Shown here in pieces: positions 63,520-64,000 of a stretch of 64,000 nucleotides of DNA (its first letter is position 1; each line of letters begins with the position of its first letter). Origin of the DNA: an uncultured Amylibacter sp. (GTDB lineage: Bacteria > Pseudomonadota > Alphaproteobacteria > Rhodobacterales > Rhodobacteraceae); contig CAJIZV010000004.1 in assembly GCA_905181935.1 (NCBI GenBank), positions 62,001-126,000 of the forward strand. The letters run 5' to 3'. Position numbers and translations under genes: made by a program. Below the pieces are notes generated by a model that worked only from the letters and a program-made list of their open reading frames with translations, ran no database searches and was not told the DNA's origin.

Positions 63520-64000
63520 TTTGTGTCTTTAAAGTTTAAACCCATCTCAGTGTAGCGTTCAGCTTCATTTTCCCAATTAGGCCGTACTCGAACTTGTAAA
63601 AATAGATGCACCTCACGACCCATCATTTCCTTTAACTCTGTACGCGAGGCCATTGAAACGCTTTTAATAGTTTCCCCTTTGGGGCCAAGTGCAATTCCTT
63701 TATGTCCCTCACGCGCCACATATACAACCTGCTCAATACGAACAGATCCATCACTCTTCTCATCCCACTTTTCAGTTTCAACAGTTAATGTGTAAGGTAA
63801 TTCTTGGTGTAATCTTAACATTAATTTTTCACGTGTCATCTCAGCTGCAATCATACGCATTGGCACATCTGCAATCTGATCTTCTGGGTATAAATAAGGC
63901 CCTTCAGGTAAATTTATAGCTAACCAATCTTGGAGCATCTGAACGCCATATCCTTTTTCAGCCGAAATCATAAATGTCTCTTCGAAATTTAGGCGTTCAT
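63516..64000 (-). CDS. era: GTPase Era, C-terminal part (N-terminus beyond window end)
   Basis: Open frame entering from the right edge; 160 residues visible, with LNFEETFMISAEKGYGVQML as the last part of the G domain (G5 SAxK at FMISAEKG). Then comes the KH RNA-binding domain with VVYVAREGHKGIALGPKGETIK (GxxG loop GPKGE). Era binds the 16S rRNA 3' end and is essential for 30S assembly. The G1-G4 motifs lie outside the window. Coupled (ATGA) to DUF1491. Confidence 0.95.
   Translation of the reverse strand, partial: ERLNFEETFMISAEKGYGVQMLQDWLAINLPEGPYLYPEDQIADVPMRMIAAEMTREKLMLRLHQELPYTLTVETEKWDEKSDGSVRIEQVVYVAREGHKGIALGPKGETIKSVSMASRTELKEMMGREVHLFLQVRVRPNWENEAERYTEMGLNFKDTK

Overview
The window is an ordinary, gene-dense stretch of chromosome from an AT-rich alphaproteobacterium. 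Gene content and order point to Rhodobacterales, probably a streamlined marine low-GC roseobacter-type lineage. The supporting signs are: a SAM/SAH-type riboswitch directly before metK (a class known mainly from Rhodobacterales); irr divergent from fabA-fabB-fabI; a rhomboid-fold protein without catalytic residues divergent from trpS; a short alphaproteobacterial HprK in a PTS cluster facing pckA; coaBC-dut-moeB; and HIG1-pduO-etfBA. The lineage is my inference. The AT-rich composition and the many 1-4 bp gene overlaps are visible in the sequence.

Layout. 1-11.5 kb, minus strand: phoH-ybeY-corC-lnt (coupled), metK-trmB, aroA-cmk, a small secreted protein, rpsA with a structured leader, ihfB and lapA (cut by the window edge). 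11.6-18 kb: miaB and irr on the minus strand, facing the plus-strand run fabA-fabB-fabI-haloacid dehalogenase-threonine/serine dehydratase. 18-25.5 kb: an EamA transporter, a dimethylglycine/sarcosine dehydrogenase-like enzyme, an M3 oligopeptidase, an SH3 protein and a 2-hydroxyacid dehydrogenase homologue lacking the catalytic Glu. 25.5-29.5 kb, minus: rpoH, then coaBC-dut-moeB-MOSC tightly overlapped. 29.6-38.3 kb: cobU-cobC; gshB and rsmI on minus; then an LpoA-like lipoprotein-glnD-murJ overlapping run.

38.3-39.5 kb is the only clearly gene-poor segment. It holds a small secreted-protein reading frame broken by one stop codon and closed by a strong terminator. 39.5-45 kb: pseudo-rhomboid, trpS, and a TVP38-flavin oxidoreductase-histidine kinase operon. 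45-53.5 kb: rpmH-rnpA-yidD, creatinase, EamA, ttcA, yidC-MOSC-engB-argB; creatinase, EamA and ttcA separate yidD from yidC. 53.5-59 kb: sterol-desaturase-like protein, Fe-S protein, sixA, SDR, HIG1 protein, cobalamin adenosyltransferase, etfB-etfA. 59-64 kb: ptsH-EIIA-hprK on minus with no rapZ, facing pckA, which carries two LacI-type operators 21 bp apart; then recO, DUF1491 and era (cut by the window end).

Most genes are housekeeping: translation, cell-envelope assembly, fatty acid synthesis, cofactors and nitrogen/carbon control. The accessory flavour comes from methylated-amine and creatine catabolism (creatinase yields sarcosine, the DMGDH-like enzyme could oxidise it, ETF could take the electrons), haloacid dehalogenation and two metabolite exporters. 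I saw no insertion sequence, phage, CRISPR array or tRNA/rRNA gene. The most interesting items are regulatory (metK riboswitch, pckA operators, rpsA and creatinase leaders) or degenerate enzymes (rhomboid, hydroxyacid dehydrogenase). I did not find a clearly new multi-gene system.
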